From Crocodylus rhombifer (taxonomy: Eukaryota; Chordata; Crocodylia; Crocodylidae): DNA of 64,000 nt. Position 1 is the stretch's first letter, and every line of letters starts with the position of its first letter. Both the position numbers and the translations under genes were made by a program. The notes below the pieces were generated by a model, which was not told the origin of the DNA, did not search any database, and worked only from the letters and a program-made list of their open reading frames with translations. Shown piece after piece: positions 1-12,333 of the stretch. Location of the stretch: assembly GCA_038503035.1 (NCBI GenBank), contig JAVSML010025232.1:186001-250000 (forward strand), given 5' to 3'.

Positions 1-1319
1 ATCTTTTAAATGACTTGGAAATGGTCATAAATAGGAGTGAATTACACTGTACTATAGACTACTTGTGAAAAAAATTAAGACACTGCAAAAATCAAAATAT
101 ATTTTGCTCTTCTTTAGCAACACCTGATTGGCTAACTCCAATTCTCTTGCTTGAGGGCCACCTGGAATGATCCTTTCATAAGCACACAACAAAAGTGATT
201 AAATACTATTTACCAGTGCAGGAAGCCATTTATTTTAATTTGTGATGAAGAAGGAAATCAGAGAGCCATTATCAATATATGCACAGGACTCTGAAGATGA
301 AAGAATAAAACAACCACAAACATTTAAATTCTTTGCTGGCTTTAACTTTCTTTTCTGTCCCCATTATTTTGTCAAAACTATAGTGCAATACTCAGAAAGC
401 AAATGAGGAAGTATAACAGAAGAAAAACTACAAATTAGGAAATGATTTGTTTCAATACCACCCTTGAATAATGAAATGACAGATAAGCCATTTTGCATGA
501 AACACTTTTCTCTTGTTGGATTTTGTCTTTTATTTTTTTAACAACAAACTGTATTAAAACAACTTTGTTTTAAAATCTGAACTGTTTATTTATGGCAAGC
601 TAAGATTTATATTTGAAAACTATGGAATACTGTCAGGTTATGTGACAGTTTCCTAAGTCAGTGGAGGGTTGTATGGAGTCATTGGAAGCTAAATCACTGG
701 AAAAGGACAGTATTAGTAATAGATAATGTTAATCTTTTGCGTGATCCAGAAATGCAACTAGCAGCAATCAGGTGACATGCTGCGTCTGTATTGTATGACT
801 CCTGACAGGGGGAATGAAAAGTTAATTCGCTTGCCAAGGTTCCAGTGGTTATTGGTTATGATACTTACACAAAAGAAATACAGGCAGTTGGGGACCAGCA
901 GAGGAATTTCACCACAATAAGCATGCAAAATGTTTCAGAAAATATTTGGAAGAAGAGATTTGAAGGTAAGATGCATACATCCCCCCACACTGATTCAGTC
1001 TCTGGCCTCCCTAGAGTACTAACTGCAGTAGTAGTGTCGCAGCAGAGTAACAGTAGATTATGCAGCTGGTCTAGTAAAAGATATCACCCACATCAATCCT
1101 TGCCTCTCACATAATTGGAGCCATGTCCTTTTTATATGTTCACCTATTCATGAGTAACTAGATTGAATTTACCAACTTTCTTCCTGTAAGAAACCATTAG
1201 TCAGAAAATTAAAACATATAATCATTGGCTCTCTCTTGATTGGAACTATCATTACAAAAAACCTGTATGACATGTAGCTCACGACACTGTATTTAACATA
1301 TCATATCTGTCTTTAACGT

Positions 1320-1870
1320 ATTAATCAGTTGGGAAAGGAAATGAGTAGTACGGTTGCCATGTTTGCAGATAATACAATATTGCTTAGATTCTTCAAGACT
1401 GGAGAAGACAAAACTGTGCAGAAATCCAGGCAAATAGCCAATACTAAACCATGGCAGAAAATATGCAAATATGGACCAGCACATCATGATGTACCTTCAA
1501 AAGAAGAATTCAAACTATGCTTTAGCTTTAGAGCCTAGTAAGATATTATAACAATGCAAGAAAACAAGCTAGATATCACTGTATGCAACTGTATGGAAGC
1601 TTCCCCTCCGTGCAAGAACAGTCGAAAGCTAAACACAAGAACGATACATAAGAAATGCGATGAAAAATACTATAGGAACTATAACGTCATTGTGAGTCAA
1701 TGTATTCCCTCAGATGGAATATTATGTTCAATTCTGGCCACCCCACTTCGGAAAGGTAACAGGCAAGTTAAAGATGGTTCGAAGATGGACAGCAAGAATG
1801 ATTAAGAGGTGTGAGAAAACTTTTCATAAGAAGGAGGATCAAAATAACTGGAATTGTAATGTCAAAAGGA
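1320..1870 (+). mobile_element. Degenerate CR1/L3-type LINE reverse-transcriptase fragment
   Basis: Conceptual translations in shifting frames give a decayed reverse-transcriptase block (FADNTILLRFF, compare FADDTxLxxx) at about 1360-1400. Further on is a thumb/C-terminal stretch resembling QFWPPHxRK...RRxxRMIK at about 1725-1805. Many frameshifts and stops separate them. The short open frames here are therefore relics and not genes. Neither end of the element could be placed. Confidence 0.55.
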
Positions 1871-2107
1871 AACCAATGAAAACAACATGAAGTTTAGTCA
1901 ATTCTACTGATCTCCCAGAACAGAAGAACAAAGTGAGTCCTATAAAACCAAGAAGGAAAATATGTAAAAATAGTAAAAGGAAGTAGTCAGTTGTGTGATG
2001 TGCAGCTCACTAACTCAAGACATTATTGAGGTCAATTAGCTTAAAAAAATTTTTTTTGGATATTTACAGAGATAAGAAAATACCCAGTTATAACAGTCAC
2101 TATATTA

Positions 2108-3118
2108 TAGGGGTGCACCGATAGAGATTTTTGGGCCAATACCAATGGCTGATTTTTAAGGAGCCATATTGGCTAATACCAATCCAATTCCGATATGCAG
2201 CTGGGCAGCTTGGAGACCAGCACTGGGCTGGTAAGTCTGCTGTGGGGGAAGGGGCTGACGAAGGGAAGGGGTGTGGGGGGGTGCAGATTGAGGCCCCCGC
2301 GGTGAAGGAGGGAGCGGGGCCGGGGCAAGCGCTGCTCAGCCGAGGCGGGGTGGGCATGGGATGGAGCTGCAAGTGGCTTATCTGGGGAGGGGAGCACAGT
2401 GACTTCCACCCTGCACACACCCTGGGACACATAGGGGGCTTGCGCCCCCAGATCTGTGCACAGGTGAACATTGGCTGCCACAGTGGGCTGCAGGGGTTGA
2501 GCCATGCTGTGCTCAGGGTGAGCAGCAACAGTGCTGGGAGGGCATTATGGGAGGGCTGTAGCCACCCCAAAATTCGCCATAGCCCCCCACCTCAACCCCT
2601 CCTTCCAGCGCTGCTGCTACCTGCCTCAAGCATAGTGCAGCCTGGCCCAGCCCTGCCACCTGGAAGAGCACAGCACAGCCCCTGGCCCCAGCCCGCAGCA
2701 GGAGCCTGCCCTCACCCTGCCCCGCACACAGATCTGGGGGCACACATCCTACATGCCCTCTTGGGATGCATGCAGCAGTGGGAGCTGCTCCATGCCCATC
2801 AGACAAGCCACTCATGGCTCTGTCCCGCACCTGTCCTGCCCCGGCTGAGCCACGCCTGTCCCTGCCCCACTCCCTCCTTTGCCACGGGGACCTCGATCTG
2901 CCCCCTCGCACCCCTTTCCTCCCCCCACAACAGACTTACCAGCCTGATGCTGCTCTCTAAGCACCCAGACTGTGTTTCTGGCCCCATGCATGCTGTGGCT
3001 GTGCGCAGAGCATTTATTAGCCACATTATCATCTACATCAGGCAAAAAAAGCCAATTTCCAATACTATCGATTTTCCCTATATCGGTACCAATCCGATAT
3101 GGGACCAATGTACCTCTA
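2108..3118. mobile_element. Non-autonomous hAT foldback element (about 1 kb) with exact 8-bp target duplication
   Basis: The element begins TAGGGGTGCACCGATA and ends with the inverse TGTACCTCTA. It is flanked by identical CTATATTA copies at 2100-2107 and 3119-3126, the 8-bp target duplication typical of hAT transposons. The two halves are long inverted repeats of about 400 bp. For example GCTGGTAAGTCTG at about 2228 is mirrored at about 2935-2950, and CCCAGATCTGTG at about 2449 is mirrored near 2725. The GC-rich interior creates long chance open frames on both strands. A related, less complete copy lies at 61681. Confidence 0.88.
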
Positions 3119-4949
3119 CTATATTAGACTTTTTTTTTTTTTTACCTAGGACAATGGCTAACCACCAGAAATTAAAAAGAATCTTGTCTTTGTGGACAAA
3201 GAATGCTTTAATTTTGTTTCTGTAAAACCAAGAGTTTGATGTATGATAGTTAACCCTCGATTTTTTTTCCTCTTAGCTTGGACATATTGTAATACCTTCT
3301 ATCTATATTGAAGTTTACAGGGTATACCCTGACCCAGTGAATTCAAATAAAATATCTTGTAACAAATCCTGAGGGAAAAAACCAAGGCTAGGTAGGGTGT
3401 ATTAGCTAGTTTTAATCCATGGTTCTGACAAGCAAATCCATAAAGAACTATCTAGTGTGCAAATGGCCATTTTATCTAACTTGTTTCATAAACCTACAGC
3501 AGCCTCTCACAGATAAATAAGTCATACAACACTGTCATCACAAGCAGTAGTGTGTTACTAAACCACTTGTTAGCACTTTAAATTCCTAATGCACTTTATT
3601 TTTAAAGTCTAAAGGTACTGGATTTGTATAATGAGAAGCATTACATAAAAAACGTAGACACTTTAGACACTTGAAAAGAGGACATAATATTAAGAACCAG
3701 TTCTTTCAGACCACTTTTAAACAAAATGTCACACATTTATTTCTATGTAACATGAAGCTCAATATCATTTACATCCAGAATATTTTAATTTTGAGAATTT
3801 TACAAGAGGAATAAGTTATCAAGGTAAAGCCCTGAAAAGCAAAGTGATACCACTAGGACCTGTGAGACCTGCCAACATGCTAGGAAACATGGGAGAAAAA
3901 AAATCTGTTGTGGATGCAATTGGGTACACAAGAAATAGGACAGTTTGTGGGAAACAGATGATTTACTTGTTTTAAAAGTCTATCCTCAGTGCAAGCCAAA
4001 GCAGGGCTGTAATAGATGTAAGCAGGAACTAGATAAAATGTGAAAGGGAAATAAGAATGAGTGAGTAAAAGTGGTTTTGGCGGGGCAGGATTAAAAACAG
4101 TTTTCTTCTGCACAGAAGAGTTTTCTGAACATTTGTTGAGCATTACCACCATTGGTGGCAGATTAGAAACACACCAAAGAAAGTTAAGCAATAATCCACT
4201 CCTCTCACTGTGTGAGGATTCTCTACCAGTGTCTCACTGGAAGGCTCCAGGACCCAAATAATTCTATACCATCTGTCACACAACACTATCACATTTATAG
4301 GCTGACAGAATTCAATTTTTATTTTTTCAGAATTTTAACTGATAATATTGATGTTTATTTTTAAGTACTTATTTTGATATTTATCAAATTAAATTGTCAG
4401 GACTGAACAAAATTAGGGATGCAGAGGACAGACAATTTATTAATAACAAACATAACTATAGTAGGATTGCAGCCAGGTGAGCAGCATAGCTGCCATCAGT
4501 CCTGGCTCCACTGGCCCATAGCTTCCTCATCCACTTTGTCATTTCCTCTTTGTTTGTTCCCAGTCTCTTGGGGTTTCTGGGCGCTACAGTCCAAACTCCA
4601 GTCAGAACGGTTCTGTAGGACTGCTCTTTCTTATCAGCACACACTGCATCAGCCATCATTTTTCTTACGTCCCCTTTTGATTATCAGATAGAACTATTTT
4701 TTCATCAGTCTGTGAGTGCAAATCACTATTTATCGTTTTATCAGTGTTTACCAATAAAGAAGTGAATCCTCCCAAGCATACATATTTACTATAACCCACC
4801 AAATCCACCTAGAATTCCGAGTTTTCCTCTGTACAGTGAATTAAAATATTGTGATTCCAAAGACTTATAAGTTGGCTAATTACCATCCACACAGTACTTG
4901 GGACAAATGTCTCAGTAATGCAAAACCCGTTTTAAGGAGCTAAAATGTT

Positions 4950-7900
4950 TTCTCCTTGATCCTTCTGGTTACGGGTCATGGGCTGAGGAGGGAGAGATGA
5001 ACTGAAGTAGTGAACAGAAGACTGTGGTGCTAGTGCCATCATGAAGGCTTTGGCTTCTATTACCACAGTCCGCACTTCGAAGAGAGAGGCAGCGATTTGT
5101 TCGGAAGGAACGGCCTCCACCTCACTCTAGGGAAGAAGCTCTTCTCAGCCAGAATGGCTGACCTGCTTAACTAGGCCTCAACTAAGTTTGCCAGGGGATG
5201 GGTGGATTACCACCAGTGCAAACCCACCAAGCATCAACCACAAAAATTAGTGAGTCAGGATGCTCAAGGGAACTCACTCCTAGAAAAGCCCCATCCCTGG
5301 ACTGGGATAGGAGTGCAGGGAAGCCTAGGGCCTCCAATGGCAGGCTCACTTGCCTGTACACAAATGCCAGGAACCTGGGGAACAAACAGAAATAACTGGC
5401 CCCTCTGCTAAACAAAAATGACTATGATCTCATAGGGATAATGGAGACCTGGTGGGACTCCACCTATGACTGGAACACAGGTATAGATGGTTATACCTTG
5501 TACAGGAGAGATTGTGTTAAAAGAATGGGTAGGAGTGTAGCTCTCTCTGTGAAGGAGCAGTATGCTTCCCTGAAAGTGGAGATTGGCACCCAAGGAGGGT
5601 GACTTCAGACCCTCTAGGTTAGAATACAAGGGGAATGTAGCAAAGGGGATATAATGGTAGGAGTCTACTACAGACCTCCAAAATCAGGAGCAAGAGCTTG
5701 ACCATGAATTTGCTAGGGAACTGGCTGAAGTTGCACATTCTTGGTGTATGGTTGTCATGGGAGACTTCAGTTGCCTGGACATCTCATGGGAAGAGCACTC
5801 AGCCAAATCCAACTGGTCACAAAGCTTCCACACATGCATGAATGAGCTCTACTCGTCTCAAGAAGTTTACGAGCCAACAAGAGGTAAGGCGCTGCCGGAC
5901 CTGCTACTGGCCAAAGGGAATGATCTAGTCAGCAACCTAGGAATCGAAGGGAAGCTGGAAGACAGTGACCATGAGTTGATCTCTTTCACTATCCATCACA
6001 AAGCTGGCAAGGCAGTCAGCAATGCAGAAGTCCTCAGCTGACTTTCATAAGCTCAGGAGACTAGCTGTTGAGGCCCTGAGAGGCCATTCATGGGGGGAGG
6101 AGTTCACAATGAACGGTTACTCCTTAAGAAGGAGATCCTTGAAGCACAAGGGAAGTCCATTCCAGCCCATAGGAAAGGTAGTAAAAGGGCCTGGCAACCC
6201 CCTTGGCTCAATAAGGAACTCAAGGACCTCCTGCATCTAAAAACAGAAGCTTACAAAGGATGGAAGGAGGAAACACTACTAAGGAGGTGTATTCAGCACT
6301 GGTCCGAACCTGTAGGGAGCGAACTAGGAAAGCCAAGGCTGTAATTGAACTCCAACTAGCTACACAAACTGGGGACAATAAAAAGTCCTTCTTCAGATAC
6401 ATGGGAAGTCAGAAAAAAAAGAAGGGCAACACTGGACACCTGCTAAACCAAATGGAGCAGCTAATAAGCAATCTCCTTAAGGATTACTTTGTGTTGGTCT
6501 TTCACCAACCCAAAGGGACCACCTTGCCTGACAAGATGCAGAATCACTAGGGTAAGGGTGAACATATGCCTATCACTGGCATAGATCTTGTGAGGAAACA
6601 CCTTGAGAGGCTGGACACCCACAAATCAGCTGGTCCAGACAGATTGCACCCAAGAGTGTTAAACTGGCTAACATCATAGCATGGCCACTGGCAAGGATAC
6701 TCAAGAGCTCGTGGCGCTTGGGCAAGGTACCTGAAGATTTTAAGATGGCCAATGTTGTGCCTATCTTCAAGAAAGGGAGGAAGGAAGATCCAGGAAACTA
6801 CAGACCAAATCAGTTCAACCTCAATCCCTGGAAAGATTCTTGGAAAAAAAAAATCAAAAAAAAAACAAAAAATCAAAGAAACCATTAACAACAGGCTAAC
6901 AGAAAGCAACATTCTGAGGGATAGCCAACACAGCTTTGTTGTGGATAGGTCTTGCCTAACCAATCTCATTTCCTTCTATGACCAAGTGACACATCACCTA
7001 GACAAAGAAATAGCTGATTATCATATATTTGAACTTTAAAAAAGCCTTTGACCTGTTATCCCCTGATGTCCTTATAGCAAAACTGGAAAACTGCAACCTT
7101 GACAACCTTATGGTCCAATGGCTAGGGAACTGGCCCCAGGGCTGAACCCAGAGAGTGGTAGTTGATGAAACCAAACCTGCACGGCACATAGTGAACAGTG
7201 TTGTCCCCCAGGGCTGTTCTCAGACCTGTACTCTTTATAAATGATCTAGACTCTGGTGTCAGAAGCAGACTGGTTAAGTTCACTGACAACACCATACTAT
7301 GGGGAAGCGTGGTCACACTTGAGGATAGGCTGGTGATCCAGGCCAACCTCGACAGGCTCCCAAGGTGGTGGATGAAAACCTGATGGCATTCAATACGGAG
7401 AAATACAAGGTGCTCCACCTCAGGAGAAAAAACCCACATTACACTTATAGGCTTGGCAGTGCTACACTCTCTAGCACCACCACTGAAAGAGACTTGGTGG
7501 CTCATGTTTATCTGTTGGTCAATCATGACCCCCAATGCAATATCACAGCCAGCAAAGCAAACAAAACTCTGGCTTGCATCTACCGATGCACCTCAAGCAG
7601 GACCCATAAAGTCATCCTCTCACTGTACTTGGCCTTGGTGAGGCCATAGCTGGAGTACTGCATCCAATTCTGGGCTCTGCAATTCAGAAAGGATGTGGAG
7701 AAGCTTGAAAGAGTCCAGAGGAGAGCCATACGCATGATCAGAGGACAAGAGAGCAGGCCTTATGAAGAGGGCTGAGAGCCATGGGACTCTTCTGCCTGGA
7801 GAAGTATAGGCTTAGGGGCGACTTGGTGGCAGCCTATATGAACATAAGGGGTATGCATCAGGAAATGGGAGAACATCTGTTCACCAGTGCACCCCAAGGG

Positions 7901-8178
7901 AAGACAAGGTCCAACAGTCACAAACTCCTGGAAGACCTTTTTAGGCTGGACATAAGGAAAAACTTCTTTACTGTCCGAGTCCCCAGGGCCTAGAATAGAC
8001 TTTCCCTAAAGGTGATGCAAGCACCTATTCTGGATACCTTCAAGAAACATTTGGATGCCTATTTTGCTAGGATCCTTTGACCCTAGCTGACTTCCTGCCC
8101 CTTGGGCCAGGGGCTGAACCCAATGATCTTGCGAGGTCCCTTCCTGCCCTAATGTCTACAAAATCTATGAAATCCTGC
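4950..8178 (+). mobile_element. CR1 LINE, long but degenerate copy
   Basis: A CR1 non-LTR retrotransposon covers about 3.2 kb. In broken frames the ORF2 reads ETWWDSTYDW (endonuclease, about 5440), VVMGDFS (about 5748) and SDHELISF (about 5966). It continues with the RT motifs SAGPDRLHPRV (about 6630), IFKKGRKEDPGNYRP (about 6762) and a decayed catalytic TDNTILWG (about 7280). The C-terminal part continues to the CR1 3' end 'AAAATCTATGAAATCC' near 8175. Stops and frameshifts occur throughout, so the copy is dead. The 5' limit is uncertain, possibly within 4930-5100. No target duplication is expected for CR1 and none was found. Confidence 0.88.
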
Positions 8179-8696
8179 TTTCAGAAGTGACTTAAGCTTT
8201 TGAGAGTCCTGCTGAATGCCCACCTGCATCTTCAGTATCTCTGACTGATTTAAAAGAGTCCAACATGTAGACAAAGCCTCGGTGGGGTAATACGAGGTGT
8301 TCAGGAAGGCGAGATCTACCGCTATGAGAAAGCAGCATGCTCCATGGGAACGCCTGCGCTGTGGGAGTAAAGAAACACTGCCTCCTCGTAGGGCTGCTCA
8401 GCCCACCACGGTGCCACACACACAATGTGCACGGTGCTGCAAGTGAAGGCACAGCCCAGCAAAGTCCATTCGCTTCTGCTTGGGTCCTACACTGGGCAGC
8501 ACAGCCCGGGCCCGGGCCTGCTAGCAGAGCTTCTCACTTAGCAGGAGAGAGAGGTGCTCCGGGCTGCAGGGGATGAAGCAGGGAACAGCATACACCCCTC
8601 TTTTGAAAACCCTAGACATGCCCATGCCGCCACCCACCGGGGAGAGCTGGCTGGCTGGCTGCCTCCTGCGGGGGCCGGGCCGGGCGGGCTCCTCAC

Positions 8697-8960
8697 CTGG
8701 TAGCGGCCGGAGAGCAGCTGGCTGCGGGACGGGGTGCATAGGGGCTGCGTGTAGTAGCGCTGCAAGCGGACGCCCCCGGCGCTCAGCGCGTCCATGTGCG
8801 GCGTGCGCAGGCGGGAGCCGTGCCAGCCCACGTCGTGCCAGCCCAGGTCGTCGGCCAGCACCAGCACCACGTGCGGCGCCCGCCCACCCGCACACGGCCG
8901 CGGCCAGCACAGCAGCAGCACCAGCAGCAGAGCAGCGCAGCCCCGCCAGGTCCGCGCCAT
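8697..8960 (-). CDS. ARSB: ARSB exon 1: arylsulfatase B (N-acetylgalactosamine-4-sulfatase), N-terminus
   Basis: This exon encodes the first 88 residues of a lysosomal sulfatase that removes 4-sulfate from N-acetylgalactosamine in dermatan and chondroitin sulfate. A short hydrophobic leader (about residues 9-24) suits secretory/lysosomal targeting. The chain then shows the sulfatase opening strand with ADDLGW (metal-binding Asp37 and Asp38) and the signature CTPSR. Its Cys75 is the residue converted to formylglycine in this family, and Arg79 is the conserved partner. The exon ends RYQ followed by a GTGAGG donor, the same place as the human exon 1 boundary as I recall it. The chosen ATG has a strong context (G at -3 and +4) directly before the leader. 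The frame stays open upstream to 9215, but that part is CpG-island sequence and is unlikely to be coding. The N-terminal leader is shorter than in human. The remaining exons are outside the window. Confidence 0.93.
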
Positions 8961-9340
8961 CGCCTCCCCACCACACCAGGAACTGCAGCCGAGGTCCCCG
9001 CCTCCGCCCCCGCCCGCTGGGCCCGCCCCTCCCGGCGCTCCGCCTCCCGCCCTGCCTCGGACCGGCGGCGCCCGCCCTCCTGCCTCAGCGCCGAGGCCGG
9101 GGCAGTGGTGGCTCTGGGTCGTAGGGCGGGTCTGCGCGGGTGCTCTGCTCAGCCCCGGGCCTGCACCCCTGGCGGCCCCGGGCAGACTGTCAGTGTCAAC
9201 CCCCCCCAGAGACAACGATAATAATAATAGGACGCAGAAAAAAAGTTACCATTTCAGGCCCACTTTCTGTCAGGGCCCTGGGCGGCGGGCGCCCGCTTTG
9301 ACCGTGTCCGGCCGGGCTCCACTCAGTGTTCCCCTGCAGT
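8961..9340 (-). promoter_or_regulatory. ARSB: CpG-island promoter and 5' UTR of ARSB
   Basis: This GC-rich block has many CpGs and starts directly upstream of the ARSB ATG. The island itself also covers exon 1, roughly 8640-9340. Several CCGCCC/CCCGCCC motifs between 9001 and 9060 are GC boxes for Sp-type factors when read on the minus strand. I see no TATA box at a sensible distance, which fits a housekeeping lysosomal gene with dispersed start sites. The exact transcription start cannot be set from sequence alone. Confidence 0.75.
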
Positions 9341-9770
9341 GCACTCGCTGTGAACCTCTGACCCTCGCTCCTGTCCCTGTTTTCTATTTAGTCGTCCCCC
9401 AAACTAACTTGAACCACGCTCAGTAGCACCCTCTAATCACAGGGGTGCTAACCATTGCTCTGGGCACAAGGCCCACGCTTCCCTTATGCATCAAATAGGC
9501 CTGTTGTTTCTGTTTGGTGACTGAGTATGGGCCGTGGTCCTGTCCTTCACCCACTCGTATCTCTGGGCAGTGCCTGCTGGCTCCACTGGCTCCTTTGAGG
9601 GCAGTGCCCAGGGTGATCTGCTCAGCGTGTGTCCCCCCCGGGGTGCTTGTTCTCAGCCTCTGCCCCTCACTCATGTCCCTGTTACTGTTTTAGTTGTCCC
9701 AAGGAATCAGTTGGTGCACACATAATAGCCCCTCAAACAACAGGAGAGGCTAGCTGTTTGTTTGGGCCCA
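9250..9770. repeat. Diverged tandem duplication upstream of the ARSB promoter (about 305-bp unit)
   Basis: Sequence at about 9355-9440 reappears in the same order at about 9655-9745. Shared landmarks are the block 'CTCCTGTCCCTGTTTTCTATTTAGTCGTCCC' versus 'CTCATGTCCCTGTTACTGTTTTAGTTGTCCC', quoted here only as short matching words. The preceding 'GGCTCCACT' context is also shared. The unit is therefore roughly 305 bp and both copies are much diverged. It directly abuts the CpG island. No coding function is apparent in the open frames here. Confidence 0.5.
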
Positions 9771-10747
9771 TGCCTATGATTCTCTTACCGGTCAGAGAAG
9801 ACATTGTTTCTATTTTAGTTTGGGTTTCCTTGCTTGTTTGTTTATTGCAAGGAAAGAGGTAACAAGCTGCAAGAGCCTACCGGTTGTTAAACCCTAACTG
9901 GCAAACCCAGTTGTAGACATCATTTTTTTCCACACATAAAAGTTACCAGACAGAGAAAACAATATTTATAGTGGTTTTTAAAAAAAACCTTTAGATTCAG
10001 TGAGGTACAAAAGACTGAACCTTAACCATGCAAACTGATGGAAAATCATGAGTTGAAATAAAGTTAGATAAGCTTTCAACAGTAAAACATGCTGCTCTTG
10101 GCTTCCTGTAAAAAATGCCTTGTGTTTGAAAGCTCCCTGGCCCTGCGGATGCCCCTCACTCCTGCAACAGAATCCTTCAAATGTGGAAAGTGTAAAGGAC
10201 AGACGTCCCTGTCAGCCTCAAAGTCCTGTTCTGCTTTTGTGCCTGAAAGTTTGTCTAACAGCTCTCCCAATTTTACAGCTGACCCAACAAAACTTTGCTT
10301 CCTTCACCTCTGGCAGAAGAGTAATTGAACTGGAAGGATACCTGCTCTGATGTCCAAAATACAAACTGTACAACAATTTTTTCTTCAAATTATCAGAAAT
10401 TATAAGCAAGCTTTTATAAAAAGTTACGAGGTTAGAAAGCAATGCCAGATATATGAGCAACTTTTCCCCTGTTATAGGTGGCAACATCTGTGATGCAAAC
10501 ACAGCAGAAGTTCCCAAATCTATTCAAAAAGTGGACAACGTTAAACAGAAAGATAATCTTGTGCTAATTCTGCTCCCAGAATCTGCAAGGTGGGTAGGCT
10601 TGTAATCAAATAACATCGCTGTGGCAATTACAGCAATGGGTGACATGGAATATAAATCTGAACTATATTAAAGTCCTTTAAATAAAATGAGGAAATTGTA
10701 CAGCAGCATATGTCCAGCTAGAATCTGCTCCATGGAACAGTTTAGAA
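9771..10747. other. Intergenic, nothing recognised
   Basis: This is unique-looking DNA. A run at about 10090-10330 is open in two frames and contains a CxxC...CxxC pattern in one of them (SCKKC ... KCGKC). It has no recognisable domain, start context or splice support. I do not call a gene here. Confidence 0.5.
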
Positions 10748-11084
10748 CAGTGATACTCAATCTAGGTGCCACCCTGGGGTGCCTTGAGGTCTTTTCATGG
10801 GTATTCTGGGGTGTCATGCAATGTTAGCATTATTAGGTATGCACATGTGATTCACACAATAAATCTAGACATTTTAAATAGGAATCCATAATTTAAAAAA
10901 CATTCTGACCTGTTGTAGGATTTCTGAGAGCTTTATAACAGGAAAAAATACTCTATCTTTTCATGGTGAAAAAAAAAACAAGTGAAAACTAAGCTAGCAT
11001 TTTCTGAGGGGTGCCTAGAATCCAACAAGGGGTGCCTCAAGTTTAACAAGGGGTGCCTTGAACTAAAAAGGTTGAGAACCACTG
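10748..11084. mobile_element. hAT-type MITE (337 bp)
   Basis: The left end CAGTGATACTCAA and right end TTGAGAACCACTG are inverted repeats of the widespread 'CAGTGGTTCTCAA' hAT class. The flanks GTTTAGAA (10740-10747) and GTTCAGGA (11085-11092) match at 6 of 8 positions, consistent with an aged 8-bp target duplication. The interior has repeated GGGGTGCCT words and no coding capacity. Confidence 0.82.
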
Positions 11085-11884
11085 GTTCAGGAACAACCAG
11101 AACAAATTATTTTGGAGTTGATAGAAATTTCATGCCTCTGCCACATTGCAGATAAACTAACTATACCATCATCTGCCCAGACAAAGTCTTTATAATACAT
11201 CTGGAATTTATCCCCTGTGTTTTCTTGTTATTGCTATTTATTTTTATACAGGTGCACATTGCTATGGAGTGTTAACTATTACTGCTCATGCCTCTCCTTG
11301 CCTGCAGAGCTATATATAGTTTTTCTTTTTAATTGTCAGAAAAGTTGAAAGAATTTGCATCTTATATATGTCAATTTAAAGAAACAGTTTTCTTTTACTA
11401 TTCTGTGTCTTCATTACTGGAATAGGATGTGTCTTTCCACTTCAGTCATTACTGGATTTCTCCCTCTACTTCAATCATCACTCTGTCATACTGGTTTCAT
11501 ATTTGTTCTTTGCTGAGTTCGCATTGTGTTATGTCTTCTAGTTCCCACTTTCTGTAAGGATTGATAGCAATCTTACTTGCTGTTGTTTCCAGATGTGTGT
11601 ATTTCAAATCAACTATTCCATTAAATAATTCCAATTAGTGGTAATAATGTAAACAAAGGATTACAAATGGCTCTTATTCATGTAGCTGGCACCTGCATGC
11701 TTCAGTATTCAGCACATTAGGAAAGAACTGTATAAGCAAAGAAGCATACTTGGTATGATACATTCTTTACCTTTTATTTATTTAATTGGGATTTCACTAA
11801 GTTCCTGGTATGTGTAAATTATCTGTTCTTATTTGAAAACTTAAGTTTATATGTAGATCTAATACAAGTGTCAAAATAAAAATA
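11085..11884. other. Intergenic, nothing recognised
   Basis: AT-rich DNA without supported genes or identifiable repeat ends. Confidence 0.5.
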
Positions 11885-12322
11885 ATTGGTCAAAATCAGT
11901 GGAATGAAGAGCCTACCTCAAAAGACAAGATCAAAAGGGTTTGGCTTATTTATACAGAGAAAACAAGTTGAGGGGGCAGGGGGGCTATCAATTTTTTCTA
12001 AGGATGTGTCAAGGGCGGGGAACACCTATGAGGGAGAGGAGGTATTTAAGCTAAGGGAAAATGAGGGCACAAAAACATATGAGCATAAACTCACATTAAT
12101 AACTTCAGACTGGAAATTAGAAGGTTTCTAATCATTTGAGCAGTGAGTTTGTGGGACAGGTGAGCAGTTGGAATGATAGTGAGGGGGAACTATTTTAAGC
12201 CATAGGTCGATACACTTATGAAAGGGACTCTATTACATGGTTCCCTGCAATGGCAGGGGCCTAGACTTGATGTACATTTGATAATCCAGGAAATCCATTC
12301 CAGTTCTATGTTCCTATATTAC
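11885..12322 (+). mobile_element. CR1/L3-like LINE 3' fragment
   Basis: The text follows the usual 3' portion of L3/CR1 LINEs. It runs from a remnant of the C-terminal ORF2 (frame with KTRSKGFGLF) to a 3' UTR with 'GATAATCCAGGAAATCCATTCCAGTTCTATG'-like wording, given here only as a class resemblance. It ends near 12322. The copy is 5' truncated and not coding. Confidence 0.55.
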
Positions 12323-12333
12323 TTACATTATGT

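Larger units (their letters stand above)
1..8696 (-). other. ARSB: ARSB intron 1 (partial)
   Basis: Everything left of the GTGAGG donor of ARSB exon 1 is the start of its first intron, which continues out of the window. It is AT-rich and holds a LINE fragment (1320-1870), a foldback hAT MITE (2108-3118) and a long CR1 (about 4950-8178). In 1-1320, 3127-4940 and 8179-8690 I recognise nothing beyond AT-rich unique-looking DNA and short homopolymers. Confidence 0.85.

Noticed and set aside
2131..3225. A 364-codon open frame on the plus strand, and several overlapping minus-strand frames
   Set aside because: They lie in the GC-rich foldback interior of the hAT MITE at 2108-3118. No domain or splice support is present, and the frame runs across the element's right terminus.
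8573..9426. Open frames of 141-210 codons antisense to ARSB exon 1
   Set aside because: They are composition effects of the CpG island opposite a firmly identified exon. No domain is recognisable.
10076..10350. Possible small zinc-finger-like protein (CxxC...CxxC)
   Set aside because: The cysteine pattern is isolated, the same stretch is open in other frames, and no promoter, splice or family support is visible.
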